A DNA stretch of 64,000 nucleotides from positions 62,001 to 126,000 of the forward strand of contig CANXME010002152.1 in NCBI GenBank assembly GCA_948144175.1. Direction: 5' to 3'. The notes under the pieces are model-generated. The model was not told the DNA's origin. It saw nothing but the letters and a program-made list of their open reading frames with translations, and ran no database searches. Below are positions 1-13,902 of the stretch, in pieces; position 1 is the stretch's first letter; each line of letters starts with the position of its first letter. Both the position numbers and the translations under genes were made by a program. The DNA comes from Closterium sp. NIES-65. Taxonomy: Eukaryota; Streptophyta; Zygnematophyceae; Desmidiales; Closteriaceae.

Positions 1-1361
1 TGTATGGCGCCGACTACAACAAGACGTACGCGCCGGTGAGCATCTACGTCACACTAAGGATCTTCCTCAGCATCAACGCCGTCCTCGACCTCAACTTGAT
101 GCAGCTTAACATGAAGAATGCTTTCTTGCACAGCAAGCTCGACCAGGTGTTGTACATGTACCAGTCGGACTACTTCAACGACAGGACCGGTCGGGTGTGC
201 AAGCTGCTGAAGAGCCTCTATGGGCTGAAGCAGTCGCCGCTGTCGTGGTACAAGGCTCTCAACGACGTGCTGGTCGGCGCTGGCTGGAAGAAGAGCCAGG
301 TCAACACGGCGCTCTACTTCAAGGTCAACAACGATGCTAGGTGCTGGTCTACGTCGACAACCTGCTCGCCGCCAGCAGCAGCACTGAGATGCTGAAGGAG
401 CTGAAGGAGCTGCTGGAGGCCGCCTTCGAGCTGCGCGAGATCTCGCCGGTGCAGAAGTACTTCGGGCTGGATATCGTGTGCAACAGGCCAGCAAGGAAGC
501 TGTGGCTCCAATAGCAGGGCTAAATTCGACAAGTTGCGTAGGTCCCTTCTTGACGAAGAGGAGACTGGGCGCACCCCAAAGACGCCGGTCTCAGTTGGCG
601 CCTACACCGAGCTCACCTTTGACGACGAGGAGGCGCAGGAGCGCCAGGAGGAGGAGTACCAGCAGAAGGTCGGCTCGCTACAGTTTGCGGCGACGACGAC
701 GAGGCCGGACATCGCCTTCCCCTACAGCAAGCTGAGGAGCGGCCTCACGGTGAGGAGCAACCAACACTGGCGCAAGGCCAACCGTTGCCTCGCCTATCTC
801 GCCAACACACATGACACCGCCCTGGAGTTCGGTAGTGGACCTGTGATGCTGGAGTTGGTCGGCTTCGTGAACGCCGACGACGCCAGCGACGAGCAGAACC
901 AGACGAGCACGCACGGCTACGTGTTCGTCTAAGGAGGGGACGTGCTCTCCTGGTCGAGCCAGCGCATCAAGTGCGCGACGCTGTTGTCGACCGGGTCGGA
1001 GTACGTGGCGGCCACCGAAGCTGGCAAGGAGGGACGCTGCCTTCGTTTCCTCCTTGCAGAGTTCCGGAAGCTGGACGCCGAGACGCCGACGATCCTTTGT
1101 GTGGACAACAAGTCAGCCATCACCGTCGTCGAGGGCATGGGATTGACGGGCAACCTCAAGCATATGGAGCGGGGACAAGCCCGGCTGCAACATATCTTGA
1201 AGCGCGGGAAATTGACGCTGAAGTACATCCCGACCACCAAGCAGCTAGCCGACTTACAGACAAAGGCGCTGCACTACCCGACCTTCAACTGGTGCTCCGC
1301 CGCAATCGGCCAAGTGTGTCTTGCCGATGTGGGTGACGGCGACAATGACGTGCAGCAGTAG
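1..1361 (+). pseudogene. Decayed Copia pol fragment: RT to RNase H
   Basis: A Ty1/Copia polymerase remnant enters from the left edge. The RT palm is readable from 36 (RIFLSINAVLDLNLMQLNMKNAF region, then SLYGLKQSPLSWYK). The frame then shifts near 335-344 so that the catalytic box reads VYVDNLLA (a DN in place of the usual DD), with stops near 512-525. The original frame resumes by 534 with TRPDIAF and ends in RNase H with the CVDNKSAI and LADLQTKAL motifs. An in-frame TAA at 930-932 lies between GYVFV and GGDVLSWSS. Gag, protease and integrase would lie left of the window. Its codon use and motifs differ from the Copia superfamily that fills the rest of the window, so it is a separate lineage. 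It cannot encode a working protein. Confidence 0.85.
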
Positions 1362-3349
<1,988 letters not shown>

Positions 3350-3659
3350 ATAGGACATCTGCGACGCTCATCATGGTTGGAAGAGAATCACTCGAGCTTG
3401 AGCATGCATATTTTCTATCAAAGGGTGAGAGCTAGAGATCGATCCATCGCGGGGCCACTAAGTTGGTTGGCACGTGTTTAGTGATCCTTCTTTGCATTCT
3501 CTCGACTTGCTCAAATTCTCAGCTGCTTCCTCTCTAATCTTATTCCCTTTTCTTTTTCGGCTATTTCTTCCTCTGTCACCATTTTAAGCGCTTCATCCTG
3601 TAACTCTCTCGGCCATGCTACTATGCAACAAGGTAGAGAAAGGCAGTAGAGAAGTCAAA

Positions 3660-4264
3660 ATAATGAAGCTCGTAGTCACGCTGCGCCGCGATGTGCAACA
3701 GTAACTACGAGCTTCACTACTTTGACTTGTCATCTTTGGGTGGGTTCAAATGACTCGAAGAAGTCTCCCCCTTCTCGCTGACTTAAGCCTCTAGCCACGT
3801 AGCGTGCCTAAAAAGACAGAAGGTTCTCCATGTGGTCATTTCATCTTGAAGATCTACATATCATCGACTTCGCTCCCTTGGGAGGGGTAACTATGTCAAT
3901 ATTGGTGCCTGCGGACTTCCAAGATGCCATATACAGTATGCCTCCATAATTGCTATCCACTGAGAGGTTCAGGGTCCCAAGACTACCTCGACATAGATGC
4001 CATGGGTCAGGACAGTAACAGTGTCAAGGTCACCTTCAAGGGCTAGTAGCAAAGAAGAGGAATAGCGGTCGCAAGGAAATATAGCTCAAACTGCCTATCC
4101 TCTATGACGTCTTTGCCAAGGGCAAGAGCACACCGGATAGACAGGACGGGTAGGAGCAAAGACCAACTGAGAGGCGTAGTCGAGGCGGCAAGTAGAGGCA
4201 AAGTCAGCGACAGCACCGAAACCCTAAAAGTGTAGAAGAGATGATTGAGGATGAGCTGTTTCAT
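3660..4264 (-). pseudogene. Decayed Copia pol fragment (linker to RT start)
   Basis: On the minus strand, pieces align with the better preserved element H. 3660-3700 matches the start of the RT palm, 3830-3950 matches the segment coding for the VSGMWIF and TYVDE region, and 4043-4264 encodes a degenerate CALGTDVLEDRQEE motif (here CALALGKDVIEDRQ) from the linker before RT. Many indels and stops separate the pieces and no LTR is found next to them. It is an old, truncated member of the superfamily that makes up elements A to I. The bases 4265-4510 between it and element I hold nothing recognisable. Confidence 0.7.
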
Positions 4265-4510
4265 GCTTTTATTTTTTCGAGTAAGAGCAATTCAATATAA
4301 AAGCAAGACATATAGAAAGTAAGTAGGCGACACTGTAGTGAGGCAGTTTGGAAACAAGAAATATCAAACGGGAAGAGTAGAAATCTAGGCTAGGCGAAGG
4401 CACCATTGTAGTTAATGGCTACCTTAAGCATATTACTTTAGCAATAGGCTGGATAGGAGGTTCTTGCTTGCTAGTTTGTTTCCACATCGAGCATGAATTG
4501 TGCCTAGCAA

Positions 4511-4640
4511 TGTGAAAATAAGAACGAGGAATGAATGAAATAGGAAGCAGGAGGGTACAAGTAGGAAACCCTAAAAGTGTTTTACCCCATATTGTCTACC
4601 CCACTACAGCCTACACAGACTATGTCATATAAGTTTGACA
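4511..4640 (-). repeat. 3' LTR of element I
   Basis: 130 bp, starting TGTGAAAAT and ending TTTGACA on the plus strand. It aligns with the LTRs of C, D, F and H, including the CCCTA and ACCCCACTACAGCC blocks. No partner LTR is in the window. Confidence 0.75.
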
Positions 4641-4738
4641 CACCCCCGTAGGCAAAGTGGGGGAGAACGAGAGGTCACAAGACCAGTCAAGAGAAGCAAA
4701 GCAAGCTCATGGTCGATCACGACGTCACCACTCATTCT

Positions 4739-4871
4739 TGTTGAATAACTGAACAGGAATGGATGAACTAGCAGTGAAAACAGTACAAGTACCTAACCCT
4801 AGAATCGTGTACCCCCTATAGGCTAACCCACTGTAGCCTAAACTAACACAACATATATATAATGTTTGACA
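4739..4871 (-). repeat. 3' LTR of element H
   Basis: 133 bp, TGTTGAAT to TTTGACA, followed by the polypurine-tract region with CCCCATAGG at 4875-4883. It matches 13634-13766 with two substitutions. Confidence 0.93.
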
Positions 4872-5114
4872 CAACCCCATAGGCAAAGTGGGGGAGAACT
4901 AGGGGTCACAAGACCAGTCAAGGCAAAGCAAGGAAACACAAGCTCAGGGTGGATCTCAAGGATACCACACAAATTCCGAGCACAAGCAAGTGGTCACAAG
5001 ACCAGTTCACATGCAGGTTTATAATAGAGCAAAAGGTACAATGATCACAACCTAGCAAGAGTAAACATGAAAGTATATATATATATGTATATAGAGATCA
5101 CAGTACAAACAGAC

Positions 5115-8100
5115 TCAAGAAGTAAGCAAGTGAGGTCGAGTAGGCACAAGGCCTAGAAGAGTGCAAAAGCGCTGATAGTCACAAGGCTGAAGCGCCTTGG
5201 TGAACACATCGGCAGTGTTGGCCTCAGAGGCCACGTAACGCAGGCGAAGCTGACCATGCTGCTGTAGCTCTCGAGCAAGGAAGTAACGCAGAGCAATGTG
5301 CTTCGTTCTGTGCTCCAGTCTGTGCTCCTCACACAAGGCAATGGCTGCCTTGTTGTCGACGTACAGCACTGGAGGAGAACGAGGCTGCTCTCCAAGGTCG
5401 GTCAGCAAGTAGGTGAGCCAGCGTAGCTCCTGGGCCGCCATGGCTGTGGCGTAGATCTCAGCCTCACAACTGGAGCTGAGAACAGAAGAAGAGCGAGTAG
5501 AACGCCACGAAACTGAGCCAGAGCCAAGGCTGAAGGAGTAACCCTGAGACGACCGCTGAGTAGCCTAGTCGTCTGCCCAAGAAGCGTCTGAGTGCCCAGT
5601 GAGAACAACTGGGACTCGCCCTCCAAGCACTAGCCCCATGCCCGACGTACTGCACAAGTAGCGCAACACCCTCTTAGCTGCATCCATGTGCTCCTTCCGG
5701 TGACCGCCGGGAGCGACATAGAGTGCAAGAATGCTGAGAGGGTATGCAAGGTCAGGTCGTGTGCAGGTCATCAGGTACATGAGGCAACCCACAAGCTCTG
5801 GATACGGGCCACTCGGCTCTACGGACTCATCCGAAGGCAGAGCTGAGAGCGAGTGACCGGTAGGCAGAGGAGTGGGCTGAGGCGAGGAGTACGTGAAGCG
5901 GAAGCGCTGAAGGACCTGCTGCACCATGTGTGACTGAGTCAAGGTGATGGTGCGGCGTGCTCTGTCCCGGGTGATCCACAAGCCAAGATAGCTTGTCGGT
6001 TCACCCACGTCTGTGCACGTGTGTCTCTTCTGCAGCTCCGACTTCACGTGGGCAAGTGCCACAGTGTCAGTAGTAGCAAAGACCAAGTCGTCGACGTACA
6101 CAAGGACGTAGAACGGTGGCAGTGAGGTGTCGGTGCGTAGAAACAGCGACGGGTCAGCAGTAGAAGGCACGAACCCAAGAGCCGCAAGCGTAGTCCTCAG
6201 TGTATCGTGCCACTCACGAGGCGCCTGGCGGAGACCGTAGACTGGCCGTCGGAGGCTCCACTGGGTACCAGGAGGGAACGACCCAGTGAAGCCAGGTGGA
6301 CGGCGCAGCCAGATCTCCTCTTGCAGGCTGCCCTGCAGGAAAGTAGTGCTGAAGTCAAGCGAGTGGAGCTCGTAGTCACGCTGAGTGGCGACGTGCAGCA
6401 GAACCCGAAGAGTGGTCATCTTCGGGGTCGGGGAGAAGGTCTGGAAGAAGTCAACTCCCTCTTGCTGACTGAAGCCTCGTGCAACGTAACGCGCCTTGAA
6501 GACAGGCGGAGAGCCCGGCGGCCGCTTCAGCCTGAAAATCCACATGCCACTGACGATGTTCGCCCCAGGCAGGGGAACCTCGTCGACGTAGGTGCCTGTG
6601 GGCTTCCTGGAAGCCATCTCTGTGTCCATGGCTGACTGCCACTGAGAGGAGTAGGGACCGGCCATCGCCTCTGTGTAAGAGCGTGGGGTCGGGATGTCTG
6701 GTGCATCCGGGTCTCCCTCAGGTGAACCAAGCATGGACACGAGATGGGGCAAAGCGGCAGCAAAGCACTCAAACTCCTCCTGCCTGTCCTTAAGGACGTC
6801 AGTGCCAAGAGCACACTCACCCCCGACGGACGGAGGACAGACAGAATCACACTTAGCAACCAGGCTAGCAGCGTAGTCTAGTCGACAGCTAGCAGCAAAG
6901 TCGACAAGCTCAGCAACTAAGGCAGACGCAGCAGCGAACTCAAAGGAAGGGTCAGTGACAACAGTAGCCAAGAGACGCGTGACACTAGGACTGGCATCAC
7001 GAAGAGAGTCAGACCCAGAGTTAGCAAGAGCAGGAAGAGAGGAAGCAGGAGGAGACGGCAGTGGGACATGCTGTGGAGCAGTGGACGGACGAAGCGCCAT
7101 CCTGTGAGTGCGTGGGACAGCAGGAATACGCTGACGCTGGACACGATTACTAGAGAGAGCAGTGCGGACAGGCGACTCAGGACGAGACTCAGGCGACGCA
7201 GGACGAGACTCAGGCTCACGACGCTTAGTAAGACCTCCAGTCAGACCAGTGTAAGGAGCACGACCAGGGAGAGAGGAGGCAGACGGTAACGGCGACTGCA
7301 GCTGGACAGACGGAGGACACTCTACGGAGGGAGGAGGACAAGGAGGAGAAAGCTGACCAAGAACCTGCTGAAGGAGCGGAACAAAGTACGGCCGAGACCG
7401 TGCAGCGACACCAGAGTCAGCAGGGACACCCGCACTAGGGTCCGCAGCACCAGTAGTAGCTCCAACTCCCGGGTCCTCAGCACCAGCAGCAGCTCCAACG
7501 CCCGGGTCCTCATCACCAGCTGCAGCTCCAACGCCCGGGTCTGCAGCACCAGCAGCAGCTCCAACGCCCGGGTCCTCAGTACCAGCGGCAGCTCCAACGC
7601 CCGGGTCCGCAGCACCAGCAGCAGCTCCAACGCCCAGGTCCTCAGTACCAGCAGCAGCTCCAAAGCCCGGGTCCGCAGCACCAGCAGCAGCTCCAACGCC
7701 AGCGGGGTCCGCAACACGAGGCACGCCACTCCGAAGAGTGCAGCGCCGCTCGTACCACTCACGGATCCGCTCGCGGGAGGGGAGCTCTCGGCCGGGAGAA
7801 GAAGCACTAGTACCAGTCCCAGCAGTACGTCCGGCACGAGCAGAACCCCTCCAGAGGGTGCAGTACTCTAAGTACCACGTACGCAGCTGCTCCGAGGAGA
7901 GGACTCCTCCAGGTGAAGGACTCCCACTCCCAGTACCTCCAGACCGAGAACCCCCAGACTCCGGACTTTGCGGCTCAGCACCACGAGGCTCCACACCCCC
8001 AAGCTCAGCACCCCAACGCTCCACACCCCCAGGCTCCACACCCCCAGTCTCCACACCCCCAGGCTCAGCACCCCCAGGCTCAGCACCCCCAGCAGGACGA

Positions 8101-8593
8101 GACTCAACAGCTACCTCAACAGGCTCAACCGGGTCTACCTGAGACCCACCTGAGGGAGCGGCACCCTGAGGGGGAAGGGGGTCTGCAACAGCAGCACCTG
8201 GCGCGAGGAAGAGAGGCGGGGGGGGAAGCGGGGCAGTGCGGTAGGGGAAGAGGCGGTAGTAGGGGACGGACTCGTCAAAAGTGACGTCCTGGGAAGGCAA
8301 GACCCGGCGCGAGATGGCGTGGTAAAACTGCCAACCAGACGCGTCCGGGACAAAGCCGAGGAAGACGCAGGGAACAGCACGGGAGGAAAGCTTGTCCACA
8401 GACGTATCGCGGACAAAAGCTCGAGACCCCCAGACCCGGAAACGCGACGCATCGCCAACCTCCCCCGTCCACAGCAGCGTGGGCGAGGTCTCCGGCAAGG
8501 AGACACGAGGCCAGAGGTTGAGCTAATGCGCAGCGTACCGGACTGCAAACGGCCACAGAAAGTGGGGGGCAGCCGCATGGATCAAGAAGGTAC
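5115..8593 (-). pseudogene. Element H Pol: integrase C-terminus, linker, RT, RNase H
   Basis: Downstream part of the H polyprotein, in one frame from the frameshift near 8593 to the stop at 5115. In order: the integrase end (HAAAPHFLWPFAVRYAAHQLN, then a WGSRAFVR segment); a linker of AEPGG-type and 14-residue GAAAG..DPGV repeats (about 7430-8110); RT with MWIFRLKRPPGSP, SLDFSTTFLQG, VYGLRQAPREWH and the catalytic YVDDL (near 6090); and RNase H with YVDNKAAI and NTADVFTKAL. The only stop is TAG at 5565-5567, where sister copies have CAG (Gln) in WADDQATQ. One C is missing near 8593 relative to the ARTSM context in sister elements, which puts this part out of frame with gag. It was probably functional until recently. 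Confidence 0.92.
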
Positions 8594-11074
8594 GGCGACC
8601 TCCATGACCAGGCCAATGCGGCGCTCCGCAACCCCATTCTGCTGTGGAGAGGCTGAAAGTGTGAACGACTGCTCAATGTCGTGCTCAGCACAGTAGGCTG
8701 CCAAGAGGTTGGAGGAGAACTCACCACCTCTGTCAGAGTGCAAGCGAAGGACAGGAAAGTCCGAGTGAAAACGCTCGCTGAGCTGGAGACGGGCTCTGCG
8801 GATCCAAGGGATCAAGACATCAGGGACCTCACCCTTGGAGCGCAAGGGGAAGACCGAGGTGTAGCGCGAGTAGTCGTCAACAACTATCAGGAAGTACCTC
8901 TCCTGACCCTGACCACGGACGCGGGCTGGGCCCCACACGTCCATGTGGAGCGTCTGCAAGGGAGCAGTCGTCGGGGGGAACGAGGAGGAGTGAGGAGCGG
9001 CGCGCTGCCGTCCCTCGACACAGGGGAGACAGGTAGGAGGAGGCGAGGGTGGGAGGGCAGGAAGGACTCTGGGCAGGCCAGAGACAAGGTACCGGGAGGG
9101 CATGGCACGAAGCCGCTGCACAGACGGGTGGCCAAGGCGGTGGTGCCAGAGGACAGTCTCGTGTGCCAAAGAGCGACACGAGTAGGGGGCGGACAGCTGA
9201 CCTGACGTGGACGCAGACGCAGACGCAGCAACCTGAGGGGACTCAGTAGTCATTGTGTACAGGTCCGACCCCGGCTGTCGAGTGAAGGTAGCCAAGTGAC
9301 GGCCCGTACGAGCACACGTACAGTGTGTCACGCGCTCGTAGGCAGGGGTGAACTGGTGAACACCCCCGTCCTGGAGCGCACACCCTGCCACCAAGTTCGT
9401 AGAGAACGAGGGGAGGTGGAGACCTGACAGTGTGCCTGACGGGACCGCAGGGCAGGGGAGGACAGTGGACGAGGTCGCAATGACCGGACCCCCAGAGGGG
9501 TCAGCAAGGGAGACAGCAACTGGCCGAGCAAGCGGCTCAAGGGCAGTGCGGTCACGAAAGAAGCAGCGAGAAGCACCTGAGTCCAGTGTGAAGGTGTGCA
9601 ATGCGGTAGTCGACGCAGTACCAAGGGGGGGAGACACACTAGCACCTAAAGCAGCAGCCTCACCAGCACCTGGGGTAGCCGACACGCGAGTACCTGGAGC
9701 GGCAGACGCACTGGCCCTGATGCCCGGGTCGGGCGGCACACACAAGTACTCAGCACCCTCTCCACTAGTAGACATCACATACATGGCAGATAGAATAGCA
9801 TCAAAGTCTAAAGCATAGATATCAATCCCCTTCTTCAGGAGATCAAGCCAGCGGGGCAGCTCAGTGGCCTGAGGGAACTGAACACGCCAAGCGTCGTCGA
9901 GACGAGAAAAGCAGCGCTGAGTGGCGTGCTGTCGTCCACACTGCTGACCAGTGCGGTCACCAGTGCGAATGACGTACGTGCAGCCAAGACCACCCCCACC
10001 CCCGTGCTGAGAGTACCACTCACGGACCTCCTGGGACGAAGGAGTGTGCTGCTGGCCCTGGCCACCGCCAGCGCCTCCACGGCCACCACCACCACTACCA
10101 CCTCCTCGACCACCCCAACCCTTGCCGCCGCCTCGTCCACCGCCACCCCAACCGCCGCCTCCACTCCTGCCACCGCCCCCGCCGCTGCCGCCACCACCCC
10201 CACCGCTGCCACCCGCCCCTCCAGCCGAGCCACCACCCCCACTGCCTCCACCGCCCCCACCGCCGCCTCCCCCGCCGTCACCGCCACCACCCTTGCCCCC
10301 TTTACCCTTGCCGCTGCGGCGCCCGTTCGAGGCAGACGCAGCGCCGACCTTCTCCGCACCGAGAAGGTCGACAGCAGCAGCAGAGGCGACAGAGGGAAGA
10401 AGGGGGGAAGGAGAACACCCCTCAAAGAACGGGGTACGGGGGTCGCCGCGAGAGGCACCTACAGCGACTATGCTAGTCTCAGCTGCAAGGAGCTCCTTCT
10501 CGAGCAGGGCAATGGTGAGCTCAGTGGGGCAACGAGCTAGGAAGTGGTCCCTGATAGCACGCAGTGTGTCAGGGAGGCGGGTGACTAGGTGGTAGAGAGT
10601 GAGCCAGAGTGGAGGGGGGTGCGTGGCAAGGAACTCAGCAGGCATGGCGGCACGGAAGCGGGCCTCACTAGTACGGAGGTGCGTGATGAGGTCAGCGACT
10701 GTGTGAAAGGAGGACAGGTCGGGAAACAGGTAGGGGAGGGAGAGACGGCCTAGCGCGGCAGAGGCAGGTGAGGAGTAGCGAGCAACTACGGCTGTGTACA
10801 GTGCCTGCGCAGTCTTGTGCTGCCCAAAGTGCTCGCGTTCGTCTATTGGCAGGGAGTTGCGAATAGCGAAGTGAGCGTGGGCATCACGAGTCTGCCACTG
10901 TGAGCGAGCAGTGCTGTCAGCAGTAGCAGCAGGGGCAGTGACATGGCCTAGGGTGTGATCGTACACTGAGACGTCATCCTTGGCTGTGAGCTGTAGGTAG
11001 AGGTGCAGGTCATCGAGCCAGGTGTCAAACTTCACAGGGCGGCCCTCAGCATTGTTAGAGACTAAGGACGGAGT
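8582..11074 (-). pseudogene. Element H Gag, protease and integrase core
   Basis: Upstream part of the H polyprotein. A Copia gag domain (WLDDLHLYL, then VVARYSS, LPDTLRAIRDHFL) is followed by a long Gly-rich tract (about 10060-10330), a zinc knuckle of unusual spacing (C-x13-C-x3-H-x4-C, near 9900-9990), and the protease with LDSGASRCFF (near 9580). Next come the GAG-pre-integrase domain (WHHRLGHPSVQRL, CLPCVEGRQ), and the integrase with catalytic Asp residues in HMDVWGP and HSDRGGEF and the Glu in SPQQNGVAERR. It ends at a false stop (8582) caused by a missing base at 8593. No ATG stands where sister copies start gag. The reading frame is open upstream only to about 11074, just after a TAG. 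Confidence 0.92.
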
Positions 11075-11962
11075 CTACGAAGATTAGGTGCCTAAAATTC
11101 TCAAAATCGTTGGCTTAGAATTCTGGACAGAAACGTCGACTTCACAAGAAACGCCGTCGACAAAAGGTGCACCGTCAAAACTTCACACAACTCAAATATG
11201 TTGTAGCTCTAGTGCGTGGCTACAATTTCCAAGTTGAATCATACGAAAAGATGAAGTATTTCTTGAGTTATCAATTTCGGCGCACTAGGGGGTATGCTGC
11301 CATAGAATCTTAACTCAATCACAAAGTTCTCACACAAGTTCACAATTACTACACAAGAGAGTTAGAGTAGCAATAAACCAGGTGGGATGGGATGAGGAGG
11401 ACGAAAGGGAAGGTCCCAAGACAGTCCCCAACCAAGGAAACCCCATGTCACACAATTCCCCTCTCCATAGGCAACACCACTTTCACTCTTGTCACTTTCC
11501 CAACCCATGCCATCCACCTTAACCCAACTTGGCCACACTTGCCAACCTGGTTTGGTTTCTCCCAACCACTTGGCAGCATCTACAGTGATGTTGACGAATT
11601 TCCCAACCCCCAAAAGTCTGTACCCCATATTGAGTCAACCCCACAACTTCCCATAGTCACCACAACCAAATATCAAAAGCATACCAACTCCAACGTTCGT
11701 AACTTTCTTGTTCGTGCTCCGATTGAAGCGATACTTGGTTCGTCGGAAAGCTCTTGAGCAAAGGAGTCACTTCAGATATCTGCTCAAGCCAAATAACATT
11801 CACACACACTCAGAAAAATCAAACCACATCAAACACAAATTCTTGCACACGCTCACACCACGCATGCAACGCACGAACATATGATGGGAGGCAGACAGAC
11901 GTGAATACATATGATTGCATCACACAACAAGCATCGAAAACAAGAACCTGTGGGCTAGCCAT
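11075..11962 (-). other. Possible gag leader intron of element H
   Basis: Sister elements start gag with MATPSVLAFDAEGR. In H the matching reading (TPSLVSNNAEGRP) begins at 11074 without a start codon. An ATG at 11962-11960 opens with MASPQ, and CAG/GT lies at 11948-11946. TTCGTAG at 11081-11075 looks like a 3' splice site with a pyrimidine-rich approach. Joining 11948 to 11074 gives MASPQTPSLVSNNAEGRP in frame. The 873 bp between are AT-richer than the leader and hold no other recognisable feature. The splice is an inference. A simple insertion is the alternative. Confidence 0.4.
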
Positions 11963-11999
11963 AGGAACAGTAGAAATAGCAGCAGTAGCAGTAGGAGAA

Positions 12000-13540
12000 G
12001 CAGGTAGGACGAACCAGGTAGGGCAGGGCGGCGCGGCTCGGTTCAGGTCGGGGCGCGGCTCGGCTGGGTGGCGCGGCTCGGCTCAGGGCGCGCGGCTCGG
12101 CTCACGGCGCGCGGCTTGGCTCGGGGCGCGCGGCTCGGGTCGCGCAGCTCGGGTCACGGCGGGAACGGGCCGCCCGGGGCCTCCAGTTGGTGGGCACGGG
12201 TCGGCGAGGTCGGCGTGGGGCCGGTTGGGGCCCTAGAGGGGCGAGCACAGGGCCGATTGGGGCCTAAGCGGGGCTGGCGCGGGGCCAACGGGGCCTGAGA
12301 CGGGGCCGACGGGGCCTGAACGGGGCTAGCGCGGGGCCAAACGGGGCCGTGACGAGGCTAGCAGTGGGGCCGACGGGGCCTAAAACGGGGCCAACAGGGC
12401 CTGATACGGGGCTAGCGCAGGCCGACGGGGCCTGAGAGGGGCTAGCGCGGGGCCGACGGGGCTTGAACGGGGCTAGCGTGGGGCCGATCGGGGCCTGAAT
12501 AGGGCTAGCTCGGGGCCGACGGGGCCTGAAACGGGGCCGACGGGGCCTGAAACAGGGCTAGCGTGGGCCGACAGGGCCTGAAACGGGGCTAGCGCGGGCC
12601 GACGGGGCCTGAACTGGGGCCGACGGGGCCTGAGACGGGGCTAGCGCGGGCCGAAGGGGCCTGAAACGGGGCCGACGGGGCCTGAAACGGGGCTAGCGCT
12701 GGCCGACGGGGCCTGGAAATGGGGCTAGCGCGGCTCGGGTCACGGCGGGAACGGGCCGCCCGGGGCCTCCAGTTGGTGGGCACGGGTCGGCGAGGTCGGC
12801 GTGGGGCCGGTTAGGGCCCTAGAGGGGCGAGCACGGGGCCGATCGAGGCCTGAGCGGGGCTAGCGCGGGGCCGACGGGGCCTGAGACGGTGCCGACGGGG
12901 CCTGAACGGGGCTAGCGCGGGGCCAAATGGGGCCGTGACGGGCTCGCAGTGGGGCCGACGGGGCCTGAGAGGGGCTAGCATGGGGCCGACGGGGCCTGAA
13001 CGGGGCTAGCGTGGGGCCGATCGGGGCCTGAATGGGGCTAGCTCGGGGCCGACGGAGCCTGAAACGGGGCCGACGGGGCCTAAAACGGGGCTAGCGCGGG
13101 CCAACGGGGCCTGAAACGGGGCCAACGGGGCCCGAAACGGGGCCGACGGGGCCTCAAACAGGGCTAGCGCGGGCCGACGGGGCCTGAAACGGGGCCAACA
13201 GGGCCTGAGACGGGGCTAGCGCGGGCCGGCGGGGCCTGAAACGGGGCGGACAGGGCCTGAAACGGGGCTAGCGCGGGCCGACGGGGCCTGGAAACGGGGC
13301 TAGCGCGGGCCGACGGGGCCTGAAACGGGGCCGACGGGGCCTGAAACGGGGCTAGCGCGGGCCGACGGGGCCTGAGACGGGGCTAGCGCGGGCCGACGGG
13401 GCCTGAGAGGGGCTAGCGCGGGGCCGACGGGGCCTGAAAGGGGGGGCGCTAGGGAGAGCGGGCGTGGGGCCGACGGGGCCTGAACGGGGCTAGCGCGGGG
13501 CCGTCAAGAGGGGCCTCTAGGGGCGGGACACGCCGAGGCG
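12000..13540 (-). repeat. GC-rich tandem-repeat leader of element H
   Basis: About 1.5 kb of diverged short repeats built from GGGGCCTGAAACGGGGC and GCTAGCGCGGGCCGAC modules. A higher-order unit is visible: the segment starting at 12151 (GGGTCACGGCGGGAACGGGC) recurs at 12737, 586 bp later, with few changes. No credible reading frame. Confidence 0.9.
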
Positions 13541-13605
13541 CCCTAGGGCACAGGTAGGTAGGTAGGTAGTTAGGTACGTAGTGGTAGGCCCTTAGAAAAA
13601 ATTTC

Positions 13606-13633
13606 GGTCCTAGGAAGGACCTGCTCTATACCA
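13606..13633 (-). promoter_or_regulatory. Primer-binding site and adjacent hairpin, element H
   Basis: On the minus strand the LTR end (CA) is followed directly by TGGTATAGAGC (13633-13623), close to the initiator-Met tRNA 3' complement TGGTATCAGAGC. Next is the inverted repeat GGTCCT/AGGACC with a 4-base loop (13606-13621). Confidence 0.7.
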
Positions 13634-13766
13634 TGTTGAATAATTGAACAGGAATGGATGAACTAGCTGTGAAAACAGTACAAGTACCTAACCCTAGAAT
13701 CGTGTACCCCCTATAGGCTAACCCACTGTAGCCTAAACTAACACAACATATATATAATGTTTGACA
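13634..13766 (-). repeat. 5' LTR of element H
   Basis: 133 bp copy of the left LTR. On its inner side the primer-binding site reads TGGTATAGAGC on the minus strand (13623-13633). Confidence 0.93.
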
Positions 13767-13902
13767 ATTCCGAGCACAAGGAAATGGCCACAAGGCCAAT
13801 CCACATGCAGAGTTATATGGAGGCAAACAAACAATACAGTGATCACAACCTAGCAAGTGTAAGCATGCAGGTATATGTATAAAGATCACAGTACAAGCAA
13901 AG

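Larger units (their letters stand above)
4739..13766 (-). mobile_element. Copia element H, near-complete
   Basis: A 9.03-kb minus-strand Copia element with two 133-bp LTRs (4739-4871 and 13634-13766) that differ at two positions. The flanks ATTCT (4734-4738) and ATTCC (13767-13771) are a 5-bp target duplication with one later change. It lies inside element I. In sense order it has LTR, primer site, GC repeat leader, a possible gag intron, gag, protease, integrase, linker, RT, RNase H, polypurine tract, LTR. Only one single-base frameshift (near 8593) and one TAG (5565-5567) break the whole polyprotein, so it is young by comparison with I. Confidence 0.93.

Noticed and set aside
11392..11757. 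Open frame of about 120 codons opposite the H leader
   Set aside because: No recognisable domain, antisense to the element, and inside the interval proposed as an intron.
12000..13540. CRISPR-like array of repeats and spacers
   Set aside because: The units diverge gradually, spacers are not unique, and the setting is the leader of a eukaryotic LTR element.
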